Shown here: positions 1 through 10,976 of the stretch, in pieces
Numbering within the stretch: position 1 is the first letter of the stretch
How the letters are laid out: each line of letters opens with the position of its first letter
Source of the DNA: Monoraphidium neglectum
Lineage: Eukaryota > Chlorophyta > Chlorophyceae > Sphaeropleales > Selenastraceae
Assembly (NCBI RefSeq): GCF_000611645.1
Contig: NW_014013401.1
Location: forward strand, 1-28,038
DNA length: 28,038 nucleotides
Direction of reading: 5' to 3'
Notes under the pieces: model-generated
Seen by the model: the letters and a program-made list of their open reading frames with translations, nothing else
Database searches by the model: none
Told to the model about the DNA's origin: nothing
Position numbers and translations under genes: made by a program

Positions 1-681
1 CTTATCTATCTATCTACCGTGGGGACACAGTCACCAAGTCACTGACTTAGTGACGCCACGCCACCACCTCAAGCGTGGTGGTGGTTGGTGGTACCAAATA
101 CGTGCGCAACGCGCGCAGCGGCAGCTGAAATACGTGGCGATGTATGGTTGGCTGCATCGGGTTTCAAACCTGAACCAAGCCCGCATCCAGCGTTGTGTAA
201 GAGGCGCAAAATCAGCCAAGTTGCAGCTCGCTGCTAGCAGCGCAGCAAATGATTCTGCCTGCAGACCGTCTACAGCGGTGCGTTGCCGCACCGTGACAGC
301 ACGCTGCCGCCATTTCTTGCCGCACAAAAGGCACAGCCGGCGCCCAGCATTTAGTAAGGGCGCAAAAGCCTCGCATTCTTGAGGAGGAGAGCGCTCGCCA
401 TCACTGCCATTGCAGGGGCCGACAAAATGGCAGTGTTGTTGCTTGAGAACAGGTTGCAAGCGCGGCAGGGGCCGCACCCCGTGTCGCCATCGAAGAGGGG
501 CAGGTGGCCAAAAAAAGGGGAGCTAGGAGCAAGCCTTGGCTGATGTGTGCTGACTCGTAGCGGATTTTGCCGTGCGACACTTGAGCAGCTGCTGAGCACG
601 TTGACGACGGCAGAAATTCGCGAAACTTTCTAATTGCAGCGCGCCATGGCCCCCGTGCTGCTCTCCAATCTTAGGAGAGTC
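1..681. other. 3' flank of the DUF2156 gene; no gene seen
   Basis: I see no convincing gene here on either strand. Open frames in it lack splice-consistent neighbours and recognisable domains. It should hold the 3' untranslated region of the minus-strand gene ending at 682, but I find no TGTAA signal on the minus strand, so the poly(A) site may lie outside the window. The left edge carries a short CTAT tetranucleotide run (about 2-16) and two adjacent inverted repeats (30-54 and about 58-84). Confidence 0.5.
30..84. repeat. Two adjacent inverted repeats (hairpins)
   Basis: Positions 30-54 form an 11-pair arm repeat with one mismatch around a three-base loop (arms GTCAC.AAGTC / GACTT.GTGAC). 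Positions about 58-84 form a second hairpin, with CCACCAC pairing to GTGGTGG. They are seen directly. They may be ends of a small transposon or structured 3' UTR sequence; nothing in the window decides between these. Confidence 0.5.
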
Positions 682-3600
682 TCAAGCACTTGAGCTGGAC
701 CCAGGGCCTGCCAGCGAGGGTGCCGGCGAGCTGCCTCGGCTGACGGACTGCACGCTGCTTTCCTCGCGGCGGCCGTCCCCCCCGTCGGGGCAGCCGGGGC
801 CGTGCAGGCTCTCGCCAATGCCCACCAGCTTCAAAAAGGTGTCCCAAAAGCCGCCGAAGAACCTGGCGACAGATTGAAAGAGCAAATATGGGGCAGTGAG
901 GCGGGTCCTGCAATTGCACACTGACGTCTGAGGTGCCGCCGACCCTTGCTTCCGCGCGCTACTTGCAGCAATGCAGCTCAGATCGCGAGGGCCTTCAAAA
1001 CAGCTGTGATTGCTGCGGGCATTGCACCAGCGAAGTATTTCAGCACAGCTGTGCTGCACCGCAGCTCTGTGCATAGTCAAGCCTGACGTGCACTCAAGGA
1101 CAAGGAAGCGCGGCGCTTGGCTCTCACCCCACAAACTGGAACATGATCCAGCTGTCAAGCAGCAGCCTGATTCCTGGGCGGCCCGTGGGCAGGGCGCAGT
1201 ACACGTGAGTCATCGTGACACTGGGGTCGCGGTATGCGTCTCCCACCACGCCGCCACCATACCTGCGCGGGATTCAGCGAGGCAGCACAGGCTCGTTTCA
1301 GGGGGGCTGGGTGCTGCTGCGTGCGTGGTGTTGATGTGAGAATGCCCAGCTGGGCAACAGGCAAAGAAGTCCATCGGTGCTTCTGGCAGATCATGTGTTG
1401 ACCCAACGCAAGCGCTCATAAGCCTGCCAACGGTCTGACAGCTGCAAAGGTTGGCCCACTATAGTATCTTTGAACCCCGTATCTTGCCATCACAATGCTC
1501 TAGACCCTTCCCCTGCACCACTTGGACCGTGTGCAAGTCCTCGACGCACCCACCCTCCCACAAGGCCCTAGGAGACCCTCCAAATTCCAAGAGACATCCA
1601 CGCACCTGGCCTTCGAGAAGGCGAGGTTTTGGAACTGGTAGAGGTTGTTGCCGTGATCAAACAGGAACGTCAGGGCCACGTGGGCCAACATCGAGCCGTG
1701 GAAAGGCAACCTCTGAAGGTTGAAGAAGGGGCTGAAGCCGAAGGTCAGCACCTCCTTGCCCTCTGCTTTGACCGCCGCCAGGATCTCCTCATACAGCAGC
1801 TTCAGGGTGCCTGGGCAGGGGGTGCAATTGGCAGACGAGCGGGCGTCAGGCCTGGATCTACGAGGCTGGGGGATGCATCCAGTCTGGCCCTGTCAGACCT
1901 GCAGAAGTCTTTGAAAGGGGCAGGTGATACACACACGCACATGCAGGTGATTGGTGGCAGCGGCGAAGCAGCCGGCATGGCAACTCAGCAACGCCTGCGC
2001 CCATGGCGACCGTGCCCCTCAAAACAAGCCCCGGCTCCCCTCGCTGGCGGCCCCATCATGGCCTGGCGGCCGCCGCTCACCGTGGTGGCCGTCGCGCCGC
2101 ATGCGGTTGAGCGATGTCGTGTAGCCAAACGCCTCGCCGCCGCGCCATAGCGGGTCCAACAGCACGAATCCCTCAATCCTGCGCTGCATACCCGCTGCCG
2201 ACGGTGTGTCGCGCTCGGCGAGGAACAGGCGAACGCCGTCCTCCAGCTGGGGGTTTTTGTATTCCAGGTGGCGGATGAAGACTCGCAGCTCCTGGCAGGG
2301 CAGACGCGGGGGCCCAACAGCAGGATTGTGCAGCGAAAAATCAGCATTGTGCAAATGTCTGCAGTTGCCTTCCTTCGGGTTGCGCGCAACTGACCCCAGC
2401 TGCAACTCTCGTCACTGCGGTGCGAAGCTGGACGCTGCCCCTGATGTAGAGATGGCGCTGTCACTTGGACCACCCTCTGCGCCTCTGATGCACCACGCAC
2501 GGTTCCGCCACCGACGACCAGCTGGGTCACCCTGCCCACCTGGTCCTTGACGCTCTTCTGCTGCAGCCAGTCACCTGCAAGGTGGGCAGAGGATGACCAA
2601 CAGGCTACTCAAAATGGTGCCCGGTCCAGAGGACAGCTAGCGCAGCTTGTTGGGAGTTCCAGAAGAAACGTATTTGCATATTGCGGATGGCTGTCAGCGT
2701 GCATTGTGCCAGGCAGCAGCCCGTGCCTGCGCACCCAGCCCAGCCAAGCAGCCCAAGGAGCAACGGCTTGAGAACCCCACGCACCCGTCACGTCCGCCAG
2801 CTGGCGGCACACGTCTTGAGTCAGGCCCGCCAGCCCCACCTCGCGCACCCGCACGCCCGCGCTGCGCGCGCCGCGCGCCGCCACGCGGATCGTGCGGGTC
2901 CGCTTGCTGTAGCCCCAGGCCTGCACCAGGATATTCGTCTCTGCGCCCATGTCGGCGATCGTAAACCCCAGCTGCTCTTGCAGCACGCGCGCGTACGCGG
3001 GCCCGACGTGCATAAACGATGCATGCGGCAGCGCGGACTTGAACGCGGCGGCCAGCGCCGGCCAGTCGCGCGGCGCGGCGAGCGGGTCGCCGATGCCGAC
3101 GGCAATCGCGCGGCCGTAGGCCTTGGCTGTGACGTAGGGCTGGCTGCCCAGGCCGGGCACAAATAGGTGGGTGTACTCCGGATTTATGAGGGTAGAGTTT
3201 GAGAGGGCGCCAGCGCCGTAACGGCGGAGGTAGGGGCCGACCAGGCGCCAGGCGTCTGATTTGAGGCCTTTGCGGAGCAGGGTGCGTGGTGAGGGGTGTG
3301 AGAGAGCGGGGCGACAGGTGTGGGGGGGCGGGCCGTGATGTGGTCTGCGCATAACATTAACGACAGCTTTCGTAATGCCCCCACAATGTTGAAGGGGATG
3401 GACTGGAAATGTATGGCCTTAAAGGGACGCGGTGGCCACGTTGTGGGTTGCACGCAGGGTGTTGAGAGGCAATCGGCCATGTCTGACCCAGTACGCAGCG
3501 CCCTCGGGCATGCACAATTGTTCTGGGGACCAGCGGCGCAGCCGCATCAAGCATTGGGCACTTGCCCAACCCTGTCGACCCAGGGGTGTGCGTGCCTCAG

Positions 3601-4379
3601 CTGGGCTCACCCAGCTCTGCCCATCAACCCCCTCACAAGGATGATGACAAGCTCATGACGACGACAGTTTGCAAGCGCCCCATCGCACCTTTGGAGGGCT
3701 CAACAGCAATGCGCAGCGCCGGCGCAGCCTCCCGCGTCTCAGCCTGCACCAGCAGCTCGGCGTGGCAGGGGCACAGGAGGTGCAGCGGCGGCAGCGGCGG
3801 CGGCAGCGACGGCAGCAGCTGCTCGGGGGCGCCCTGGTCCTGGCTCTTCCCGCCCTTGAGGCCCGCTAGCGCATCCGCGCCCAGGTCCACGGTGATGTCA
3901 GCAACCACTTCATCGTCGGACTCGTGCTGCGCGGAGATGGTCTCGACGGCGCTGCCGGCGCCACCGGTTGGAGGCCCCTCCGGCGCCCGCTGCACCCACG
4001 CGGTGCCCGGCTGGGAGGGGTCTGGGGCGCCCAGTGCGCGGCGCAGCAGGTCGGCTGAAAGCGTGTAGCAGGCCATCAGCTGCAATAGATGGGTAAAGTT
4101 TCACATGGGTTTGATAGGAGTGGAGGGGCAGCGGGCGGCACACGGTAGGGAGGGCCCAAGTGGCGGCCAACATTGGGTCGCCGCAGTGAGTTGTGAGCGT
4201 GGGAGCTGCTTGATGACTTGTGCGCGACATGCGGCACATACCAGCAAGAAGTGGTTCGCAGAGAGCCAAGATCGAGTAAAATCACTCACCGGAAGCACCA
4301 CCAGCGTGAGGAGCCCGACACAGACGCGCAGGGCCAAGGACCACGCCCGTGACCCCAGTGGTTGCGGCGGCTTCAACAT
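682..4379 (-). CDS. Membrane-anchored DUF2156 / phosphatidylglycerol lysyltransferase C-terminal (MprF-like) protein
   Basis: Eight exons, all phases agreeing: 4379-4290, 4079-3689, 3267-2785, 2574-2540, 2291-2081, 1810-1606, 1262-1128, 862-682; 576 residues. The start ATG opens a short basic/Pro stretch and then a hydrophobic segment (residues about 13-36) that continues across intron 1, a probable signal anchor. Residues 40-160 are variable and acidic. Residues 162-490 match the MprF C-terminal GNAT-like fold: GDPLAAPRDWPAL, GFTIADMGAET, then DWLQQKSVKDQELRVFIR, GFVLLDPLWRGG..GYTTSLNRMR, LTFGFSPF, and GNNLYQFQNLAFSKARY. In bacteria this domain moves an amino acid from aminoacyl-tRNA to phosphatidylglycerol. 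The multi-pass flippase half of bacterial MprF is absent, so the substrate here is unknown. The end is less sure: an in-frame TGA at 1124-1126 would stop the protein if intron 7 is retained, and exon 8 could start at another acceptor of the same phase. Confidence 0.85.
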
Positions 4380-4501
4380 CAGCGTCAACAGCTCAATAAG
4401 ACGATGATGAGATATGTTTGACACAATCCTGAGCAGCAAGATCGTGATAACGGACAAACTAGGCCGCAGTGAGTGCCGTACGTATCTCTATTCTTACCGT
4501 A

Positions 4502-4508
4502 CTATATA
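4502..4508 (-). promoter_or_regulatory. TATA-box candidate for the DUF2156 gene
   Basis: A minus-strand TATATAG lies about 125 bases upstream of the ATG at 4379, in a locally AT-rich stretch (about 4480-4550) that stands out from the GC-rich surroundings. Position relative to the start fits a core promoter with a roughly 100-base leader. No transcription start is known. Confidence 0.35.
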
Positions 4509-4542
4509 GCATATGTATACAACAAGCTCTGTATCCAAATAA

Positions 4543-4547
4543 TTACA
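4543..4547 (-). terminator. TGTAA poly(A)-type signal, possibly of the IWR1 gene
   Basis: Minus-strand TGTAA, the usual chlorophyte polyadenylation signal, is the first one I find downstream of the IWR1 stop, about 1.07 kb beyond it. Assignment is weak because the integrase relic lies between and the DUF2156 promoter region begins here. Confidence 0.2.
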
Positions 4548-4684
4548 GACTGGGACCCTTCAACGACTTTAACTAAGCCCCTGACCCCTTCACAGACCAA
4601 GTCACCCGGGGGCGCCTACGGGGCAGCTGCACTGCTGGCAGTGACTCCCGGCAGTAACTCTCAGCTAGGTGTCTGCAGCGGCCC

Positions 4685-4768
4685 AACATGGTGCCGTAGC
4701 ATTTCTTCAAGGACGCGATTTATGCGCTCTGTTTGCCCGTCCTCTGGGGGATGAAACGCGGTTGACAG
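4685..4768 (-). pseudogene. Decayed Ty3/gypsy retrotransposon integrase fragment
   Basis: The minus strand encodes [20 protein letters not shown] followed by EEMLRHHV, which matches the strongly conserved integrase core end of Ty3/gypsy elements (S-T-A-F/Y-H-P-x-x-D-G-Q-T-E-R-x-N-R, carrying the catalytic Glu region). Upstream in this frame the match is lost at once, and downstream it runs into a stop within about eight codons. No LTRs, reverse transcriptase or RNase H are visible nearby. I read it as a short relic, not an active element. Confidence 0.75.
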
Positions 4769-5366
4769 CGAGGCCCGCAACCGAGGGGGTAGGCCCGCTC
4801 GCTGCTTGCTGCTGCAGGTGCGCCGAGCGCGGCACGGAGGCTGCAGACGGCACCACTGCACAGCCTGCTGAATTGCCGCAACCCCTCAGCGCGCCGCACG
4901 CCGCTTGATCGCGCGAAACGCCGTCTGTAGTCGGAATGACGACAGGAGACTCAGGGGCGGACGGTTCGAGAGAGTGCGGCCGAAGAACTCAAGACCGAAC
5001 GCATCACGACGGAACCTACCATCTAAGTAATGTTCGCTGGCAATGTGCGACTCCGTGTAGGGCGCGGGACACCACAAAAAGGCCGTGCTTCGCCAACGGG
5101 AGCGGGCCGCGCGGCCGCCGCGCCTCGAGCACCACCCGCACGATCGCAGCCAGGCCTACCGCACCGCGTCGATGAAGGGCAGGAGATGGCAATGGCTGGC
5201 CATGAAGTAGCAGCAAGGAATGGGCTCTAGACGCCAGGACCAGGGGCCTTGACCTGGGCAGGCGGAAGTGCATTTTTTCCACGAAACGCCCAAACTTTTT
5301 GCACAAAACTCCGAGATTTTTTCCTCATTACTCGGATCTCCGTTCTCACTTATCAAGGGCATGCCG

Positions 5367-5390
5367 CTGCTGCTGCTGCTGCTGCTGCTG
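5367..5390 (+). repeat. (CTG)8 microsatellite
   Basis: Eight perfect CTG units in the 3' flank of the IWR1 gene; on the gene's sense strand they read CAG. Confidence 0.9.
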
Positions 5391-5613
5391 TTTGTTGCCT
5401 ACACAATTGGCTAGGTTCACGGCTGACGACCCCATCAACACACATTACTGGAAATGCAGCCATGCAATCGAAGCAACATGGCCCCTGGGACTGGCAGGCC
5501 CCGAAAACGGCAGCCAAAGACGCAACACAACCCACGTGGGAACGAGTGGGGCGCAGTAAGCAGACGCTGGCACTGCTGCGAGGTAACACAAACCCGCCGC
5601 GCAAGCCCCCCCT

Positions 5614-6151
5614 CTATTGTTTTGGCAGCGGCGGTGGCGGCGGGAACCCCGCGCGCGACACCAGCTGCTGCCGCCACGCCGACGCCGCTGCGTACTGCGC
5701 CAGCATCTCCGCGTCCTCGTCGTAGTCATCCAGATCAAACTCCTCGTCATCGCCGTCGCTGATGACGCCCGCGCGGCCCGCGCGCCGCCGCCGGCTCCGC
5801 CCGCCGCCAAAGCCGCCGTCGGAGCCGTCGCCGCTGCCGTCTTCGGCTTCGGAGTCTGCAATCAGCCCCGGGTGTGCCGGGCCGCCAAAGGCACCGCCTG
5901 CCTCCACCTCCTCGCCGCCCTCCTCGGTGTCTTCTCCCAGTCCCTGGGTAAAGAAAGAGGCGGGTGCGGGAGCGCGAGCAGTTGGTCTAATGCTGCGGGG
6001 CCCTCAAAGCCTGTTGGGCTGCCGAACCAGGATCTCAACAACCCCAACGCGCTGCAACACGTCACGCACCCCCGAATACGTCATTGCTGTTGTCTGCCCC
6101 GGCTCCCTGCATGCAGGCCCCTGGCCCCGCTCCCACGCATGTCACACACAC

Positions 6152-6183
<32 letters not shown>

Positions 6184-8111
6184 TCTCACACACACACTCA
6201 CACACACAATTGGTCACGCATGACACCTTGCGTCGACGCCCAGCGCCCCACCCGCACCCCCTCACACCTGATCCTCATCAGGGTAGCTGTTGGCGTAGTA
6301 CGACTCGGCGTTTGAGTCGTCGCTGTCGTGATCTGAATTTACAGGGACAGCGGCAGCATCCAGCCCGTCCTCGTCGTCCCAGTCATCAGACACCTGCCGA
6401 TCGGCGGCGTCCAATTGAGAGAGGGACACATGTTTGAACCCGAAGGTGGACGCACCAGGAGCTGGGGCGTCCCAGGGTTTTGCAATTTGTAAAGACGGGA
6501 CTTTGTGAACTGGGTTGGCATGGCCGACCGAGTGTGGTGAATTGGGTCCCCAACAGCCCGAAGGGCCGGTCGGCCAGACGCTCTTCATGCCACCGGCTTT
6601 GTAGACGCGATGATTTTGTGAGCGCAGGCTCACCTCAATGATGGGCACGTCGGCCCCCGCCACGCCCCCTTGTGCCCGCCGAGCCCCAGCCGCAGCAGCG
6701 CCACCGCCGCCGCTGCCTGCCATTGTCTCGTCGCCCTCCTGGTCCCGCTGGCGACCCGCTGCGTCCTCCGGCGCCGCCGCGTCTGCTGCGCCGCCCTCCT
6801 GCTCCTCGCCGGCTGCGATGTACATGTCATACACAAAAGCAGTCGCGGCTGCCTGCTCGTGCGAGCCGGCCACACCACTCCCACTGGCTGCCCACCCGGG
6901 CAGCAGCTGCTGCTGCTGCTGCTGCTGCTGCAAGCCCCCTTCAGCTGCCGCTGCAGACCCTGCAACCACCTCCTGCCGATGCAGCGGCGGCTGCGCTGCG
7001 CCGCCGGGCGGCGCGCCGGCGCGCCGCTTGCTCGGCCGCTTGAGTGAGCGGCCCTCGCCCGCGGCGCCACCGTGGCCGCCAACAGTGTGGTGCCCGCGCT
7101 GCTGCTGCTCTGCGCCTCCGCCTTGATGAAGATACTCCTCCACCATCTCTATGCAGATTCCCGGCGCCCCCTCGCCTTCCTGCCGCCGCCCCAGCGCCCC
7201 TGCGCCTGCCGCGCCCTCGCGGTCGCCCGCGCTCCGCGGCCGCGCGCGGCCGGCGCGGAGCTGGGGCGCCGCGCCGGGCGGCCGCTGCAGCACCAACCGG
7301 CCAGTCGCCAGCTGCACCAGGTCCACGATCCGCGCCCCCTCGCCGCCGCCGCCGCTGCCGCTGCCATCTGCGGGGCCGGCCGCGCCGGCGCCCGCCTGAT
7401 GCGCCAAGCCAGCCGGCCATGCGCCAGGCGCGCCCTCTGCCTGTGCAGCGAGCTGCCGCCAGAGCTCCTGGGCTGTCAGGCCCTGAACAGGACGCAGCAG
7501 GAAGCAGGCGCAGGCGCCGGCACAAGGGTCAAAGCCAGATTCAAGATTGGCTGGGGCTGGGTAGGTCCCAACTCGCCAAAGTGGCAGAACGAATGTCAAG
7601 AGGGTTTCCGCCGTGTGGGTGCAATGCAGATGCAACCAGCTGCAGCTGCGGATGACCAGTAAGCTTCAGGAGCGCGCACCTCAAACTCTACCGCGCTGCG
7701 CGTGGGAGCGCGCACCTCAAACTCTACCGCGCTGCGCGTGGCGACGCGCATGAACCTGCACCGCTTTGCTGCCCGCGGCTCGTCGCCAGCCCCTGCAGCT
7801 GCTGGCCCGGCGTCGGGCGCGGCCTCGCCCTCGGCACCTGCAGCCGGCGGCTCCGCCAGGCCCATGCCTCCCGCAAGCTGTTGCGCCAGGTCGGCGGCTC
7901 GGCGATGGCGGGTAGTCGCCTCGAGCACTGCGGTTGGAAGCGCAGTACGCGCGTGCGTTTTGCGCCAAAGCGCACGAGACATCACAGCAACCCCCTGCAG
8001 CTTCGCGAATCGCAATAACATGCAAAGATGAAACTCCGCCTCACCGAGCTCGGGACATGCGGCCTCATCCCTTTGACGCTTCACACGCACGATCGCTGAT
8101 CTGAGCGCCAT
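5614..8111 (-). CDS. IWR1: IWR1 / SLC7A6OS homologue, RNA polymerase II nuclear import factor
   Basis: Four exons, all phase 0: 8111-7716 (or to 7680), 7482-6634, 6393-6268, 5943-5614; 566 residues, or 578 with the distal donor. The N-terminus (VRVKRQRDEAA after MALRSAI) is the basic RVKR-R opening typical of Iwr1/SLC7A6OS, where the nuclear localisation signal lies. The Iwr1 domain follows late: FVYDMYIAAGEEQ in exon 2, SDDWDDEDGLD and SDDSNAESYYANSYPDEDQ in exons 3 and 4's approach. Iwr1 binds assembled RNA polymerase II in the cytoplasm and carries it into the nucleus through importin-alpha. The protein is longer than usual because of Gly/Ala-rich sequence and an eight-Gln tract (6907-6930). 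Exon 4 is acidic (EEFDLDDYDEDAEML) and ends in a Pro run. If intron 3 were retained, the protein would stop one codon past exon 3. Confidence 0.85.
6143..6208 (+). repeat. CA array in IWR1 intron 3 (TG on the sense strand)
   Basis: Nearly pure CA with a few CG and CT interruptions. In the gene's orientation it is a TG array about 60 bases downstream of the exon 3 donor. Confidence 0.95.
7669..7740. repeat. Perfect 36-base tandem duplication spanning the IWR1 exon 1 splice donor
   Basis: Positions 7669-7704 and 7705-7740 are identical. Each copy contains, on the minus strand, the exon end RSAVEFE and the donor GAG|GTGCGC. Because 36 is a multiple of three, use of either donor keeps frame; the distal one (exon end 7680) adds 12 residues, VRAPTRSAVEFE. 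Confidence 0.9.
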
Positions 8112-8513
8112 ATCTGCGGCGCTCGTTGCGCTTAAGATAGAGCTGTATAAGCGCTAACCATTTCAACATCGTCCAATGATAATCAAGTACGTCAGGTGCT
8201 GCTTTCAGCGGCATGCATGTCGACAGGTTTGGATGCTGCAAGCGAGGGTCACAGCTGGCAGTTGTGCGCGTGCAGCTATGTATGCATGCCGCTCCTGCAA
8301 CCACAGCATCTGGCCACTTACATGCTTCTTTACATACCTGTTGTGCCATTCAACGTGCCCTGGGTCGCAAAAACGCGCCTGATCAAGTTCTTGTGCGCAT
8401 GTCGGAAGAGTCGTCCGCCGCATGACCCCCCCCCTCCCGGCCACTACCACACGCACCCCGGCCACCCTCGACACCTCCCCCAAACGCCTCCCACACGCGC
8501 AAAGTCCCGACCA
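8112..8513. other. Spacer between the CFAP97 gene end and the IWR1 start
   Basis: No gene seen. It should contain the 3' UTR of the CFAP97 gene and the upstream region of IWR1. A minus-strand CTTATACA near 8144 is the only TATA-like stretch close to the IWR1 start, and it is weak. Confidence 0.45.
8318..8334 (-). terminator. Two TGTAA poly(A)-type signals behind the CFAP97 gene
   Basis: Minus-strand TGTAA occurs at 8318-8322 and again at 8330-8334, about 180-195 bases beyond the stop codon at 8514. Both the motif and the distance fit chlorophyte 3' ends. Confidence 0.55.
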
Positions 8514-10927
8514 TCAGCGCCTTGGCGGGCTCTTGCCGCCCGCCTTGAACTGGGAGCAATTTGCCCGGTACCGCTCCGCCGCCGCCGCCGCCTCCCCCAG
8601 GGTGTCCCGGCTGAAGTCCTTGCTAGGGCGGATAGCCACCAGTCTCTGATACAGGGCCAAATTCTGCGCCGCCACCGCCGCCGCCGCCCTGCGCCGGTTG
8701 ACCGCCGCGCTCGCCGTGTTGCAGGGCTCCGCCTTGCCGAGGCCCTTGCGCCAGGCCGGCTCCTGCCGGCTGATCTCGGTCAAACGTTTGACCAGCAGCT
8801 CGTTGTCGTGGGAGATCTTCAGGAGGCGGTTGTTGCTGTGGCTGTAGTCAGGGCGCTTGTGGGGTGCGGCCTAGGGGAGGGGCGCAGCGCAAAAACATGG
8901 TGGGCGTTGGGTTCTTGCTCTCACGCTGATGGAATGCTCTAGCAACACGCAAACAAGCATGCGTGTCGGCGACTGTCGCGGCAGGGAAATGCTTGGAAGC
9001 AGGAGCCCTGGTGTGGGAGGGGCTGGGAGCTACTTGTCGAGCAGAGTGCAATCTGTTGGAGAGGGAACGCAGCTATCAGCCCTTACCTGGGCTACATACG
9101 GGGGCCCCGAGAACGTCAGGTGGAGGGTGCGCCTGTGATTGAGAAACCAGTCAAGGCCGTCAGGGAGGCCCTGGTGAAGCCGCCTTCCTGTGCCCCGAGC
9201 GCCACCACGCAAGCCGCTGCGCGCGCTCACGCCTGAGCTGGGTGGCATCCGCCGGACACGGTCGGGCCGCTTGCAGTGGTGCGCGGGACACACCAGATCC
9301 ATCCGGCCGCCGTGACAAATCACCATGCAGACAAAGGCCCGTGCAGATGGCCACCCCTCTGCCTCACCCTGGGCTGGTTGCACCCCTACGCCTTGTTGGA
9401 GAGGCGCCCGCGTCCATGCGCAGCCGGGCCGCCTCGGCGCTCCCGCCTCCAAGGCTGTGATGCGGCTCGTAAGACCCCTGATCCTGCTCGTGCTCCTGCT
9501 CCTGCTCCTGCTCCTGTTGCTGCCCCCGCTCCTGCTCGTGCTCTGCCGCCGCTGCTGCCGCGGCGGCGGCGTCTGCCGCAGCGGCCAGGGCCGCCATCAG
9601 CGCTTCAAGAGCCTCCGCCTCGGCATCACCGCCTGCACCACGGGACCCCGCCAACGCCTGCGGGGCAGCGTCCGCACAAATGCAAACGTGGCTGCGGTTG
9701 AGGGGCGAGTGCGCTCCATCCGCCTGAAGCCTGTAAACCCCACGAGGGGCACAAGTGCTCACACCCATGCTTTGACACAATCATCTGCCCGCATCCTGCC
9801 GCACCACATGCCCGCTCATGAGCTTTGAAATCCGTGGCGCAGCGCCAGCGCACGCCTCCTTCCCTAGTCCCACGCCCCGATCAAGCGCCCCCCACCCGTC
9901 GGGCGTCCTCTATGGCGGCAACCATCTCGGGTGTCAGCATCGCCCTCAGAGTGACTGCGTCACGCAGCATTGCCTCCACCTAGATCCGCATGTTGTGCAC
10001 GCAGGAGGTGGGGTGGCAGGCACCAGGGCTGGAATAAAGCGACCACCGGCCCCTAAGTCCTTGGCACTGCCGGCAAGCAGCATCATGGGCGCAAGAAGCA
10101 TGTGTTGCCTGGGCCCGGGGCCCCACGCGCCCCACAACCCAAGGCGGCTCGGCGGATGCGTGCGGGCGGCTGCCGCCAGGCCGGGCATGGAGGCGCGCCT
10201 CACCTGGGGGTTGGCCGCCACCAGCGCGGCGGCGGCCGGGTTGGCCGCGAGCGCAGCGTCGACGGCGCCGCGGCCGGCGGAGACGGCGGACACCAGCAGG
10301 TCGACCAGCGTGGGGGAGGGCGCCAGGGCGGCGGCTGGCACCTGGAAATGGTGTGGGGCGCGGCGCAAGGGTGCGTGGGGGATTTAAAATCAGCCACGAA
10401 CGCCCCCGCCGTGCGCCCCTCCATTGGCAAGGAAGCAGGGTCGGTGTGTGCAAAGTGGATGCCGAGTCGGCGCGCAGGGGGGATCACCGTGATGCGACCC
10501 TGCCACAGCCAGTTTTTCTCCATGAGCCCACCTCGGTCTTCTCACTCTCCTCGTGACCCGGAGCCGCTGGCTCCTCCTCCTCGTCCTCCTCGCCCTCATG
10601 AACAGATTGCGGCCCCATGAGCGCGGCCGACTCTCCCGCACGCACTTCCGTGTTGCTCACGGCGTGCGGCGCAGAGCTAACGCTGGCCTCAGACGCGGCT
10701 CCGCCGCGCGGCAGGGGTGCTTGCATGGCCGCGGCGCCGCCCGCCGCAGAGCTAGTGTGATGCGAGGTCGCCTCGGTCACCTCGCGGCCGCCGGTGGCGC
10801 TCTGCCGGGCGGACGTGCCCTGCGGCTTGGGGTGATCCGGCTCAGCCTCTCCCACCTGCTGCTTGACCTCCTCCTCATGCTGCTGGTCCCCCTGCTCCAC
10901 CTCCTCCTCCCCCTCCTCCTCCTCCTC

Positions 10928-10976
<49 letters not shown>

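Larger units (their letters stand above)
4380..5613. other. Gene-poor spacer between the DUF2156 and IWR1 genes
   Basis: This 1.2 kb holds the upstream region of the DUF2156 gene, a Ty3/gypsy integrase relic (4685-4768), a perfect (CTG)8 run at 5367-5390 and the 3' flank of IWR1. Open frames at 4886-5230 on both strands show no domain I recognise and may be further transposon debris. Confidence 0.5.

Noticed and set aside
50..382. Plus-strand 110-codon frame at the left edge
   Set aside because: No domain, no splice-consistent partner, and the mirrored minus strand has a similar frame; composition alone explains both.
3185..3205. 13-base match CTCAAACTCTACC shared with the IWR1 36-base duplication
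   Set aside because: It is short, in opposite orientation relative to the two genes, and lies in a conserved coding exon of the DUF2156 gene; chance is sufficient.
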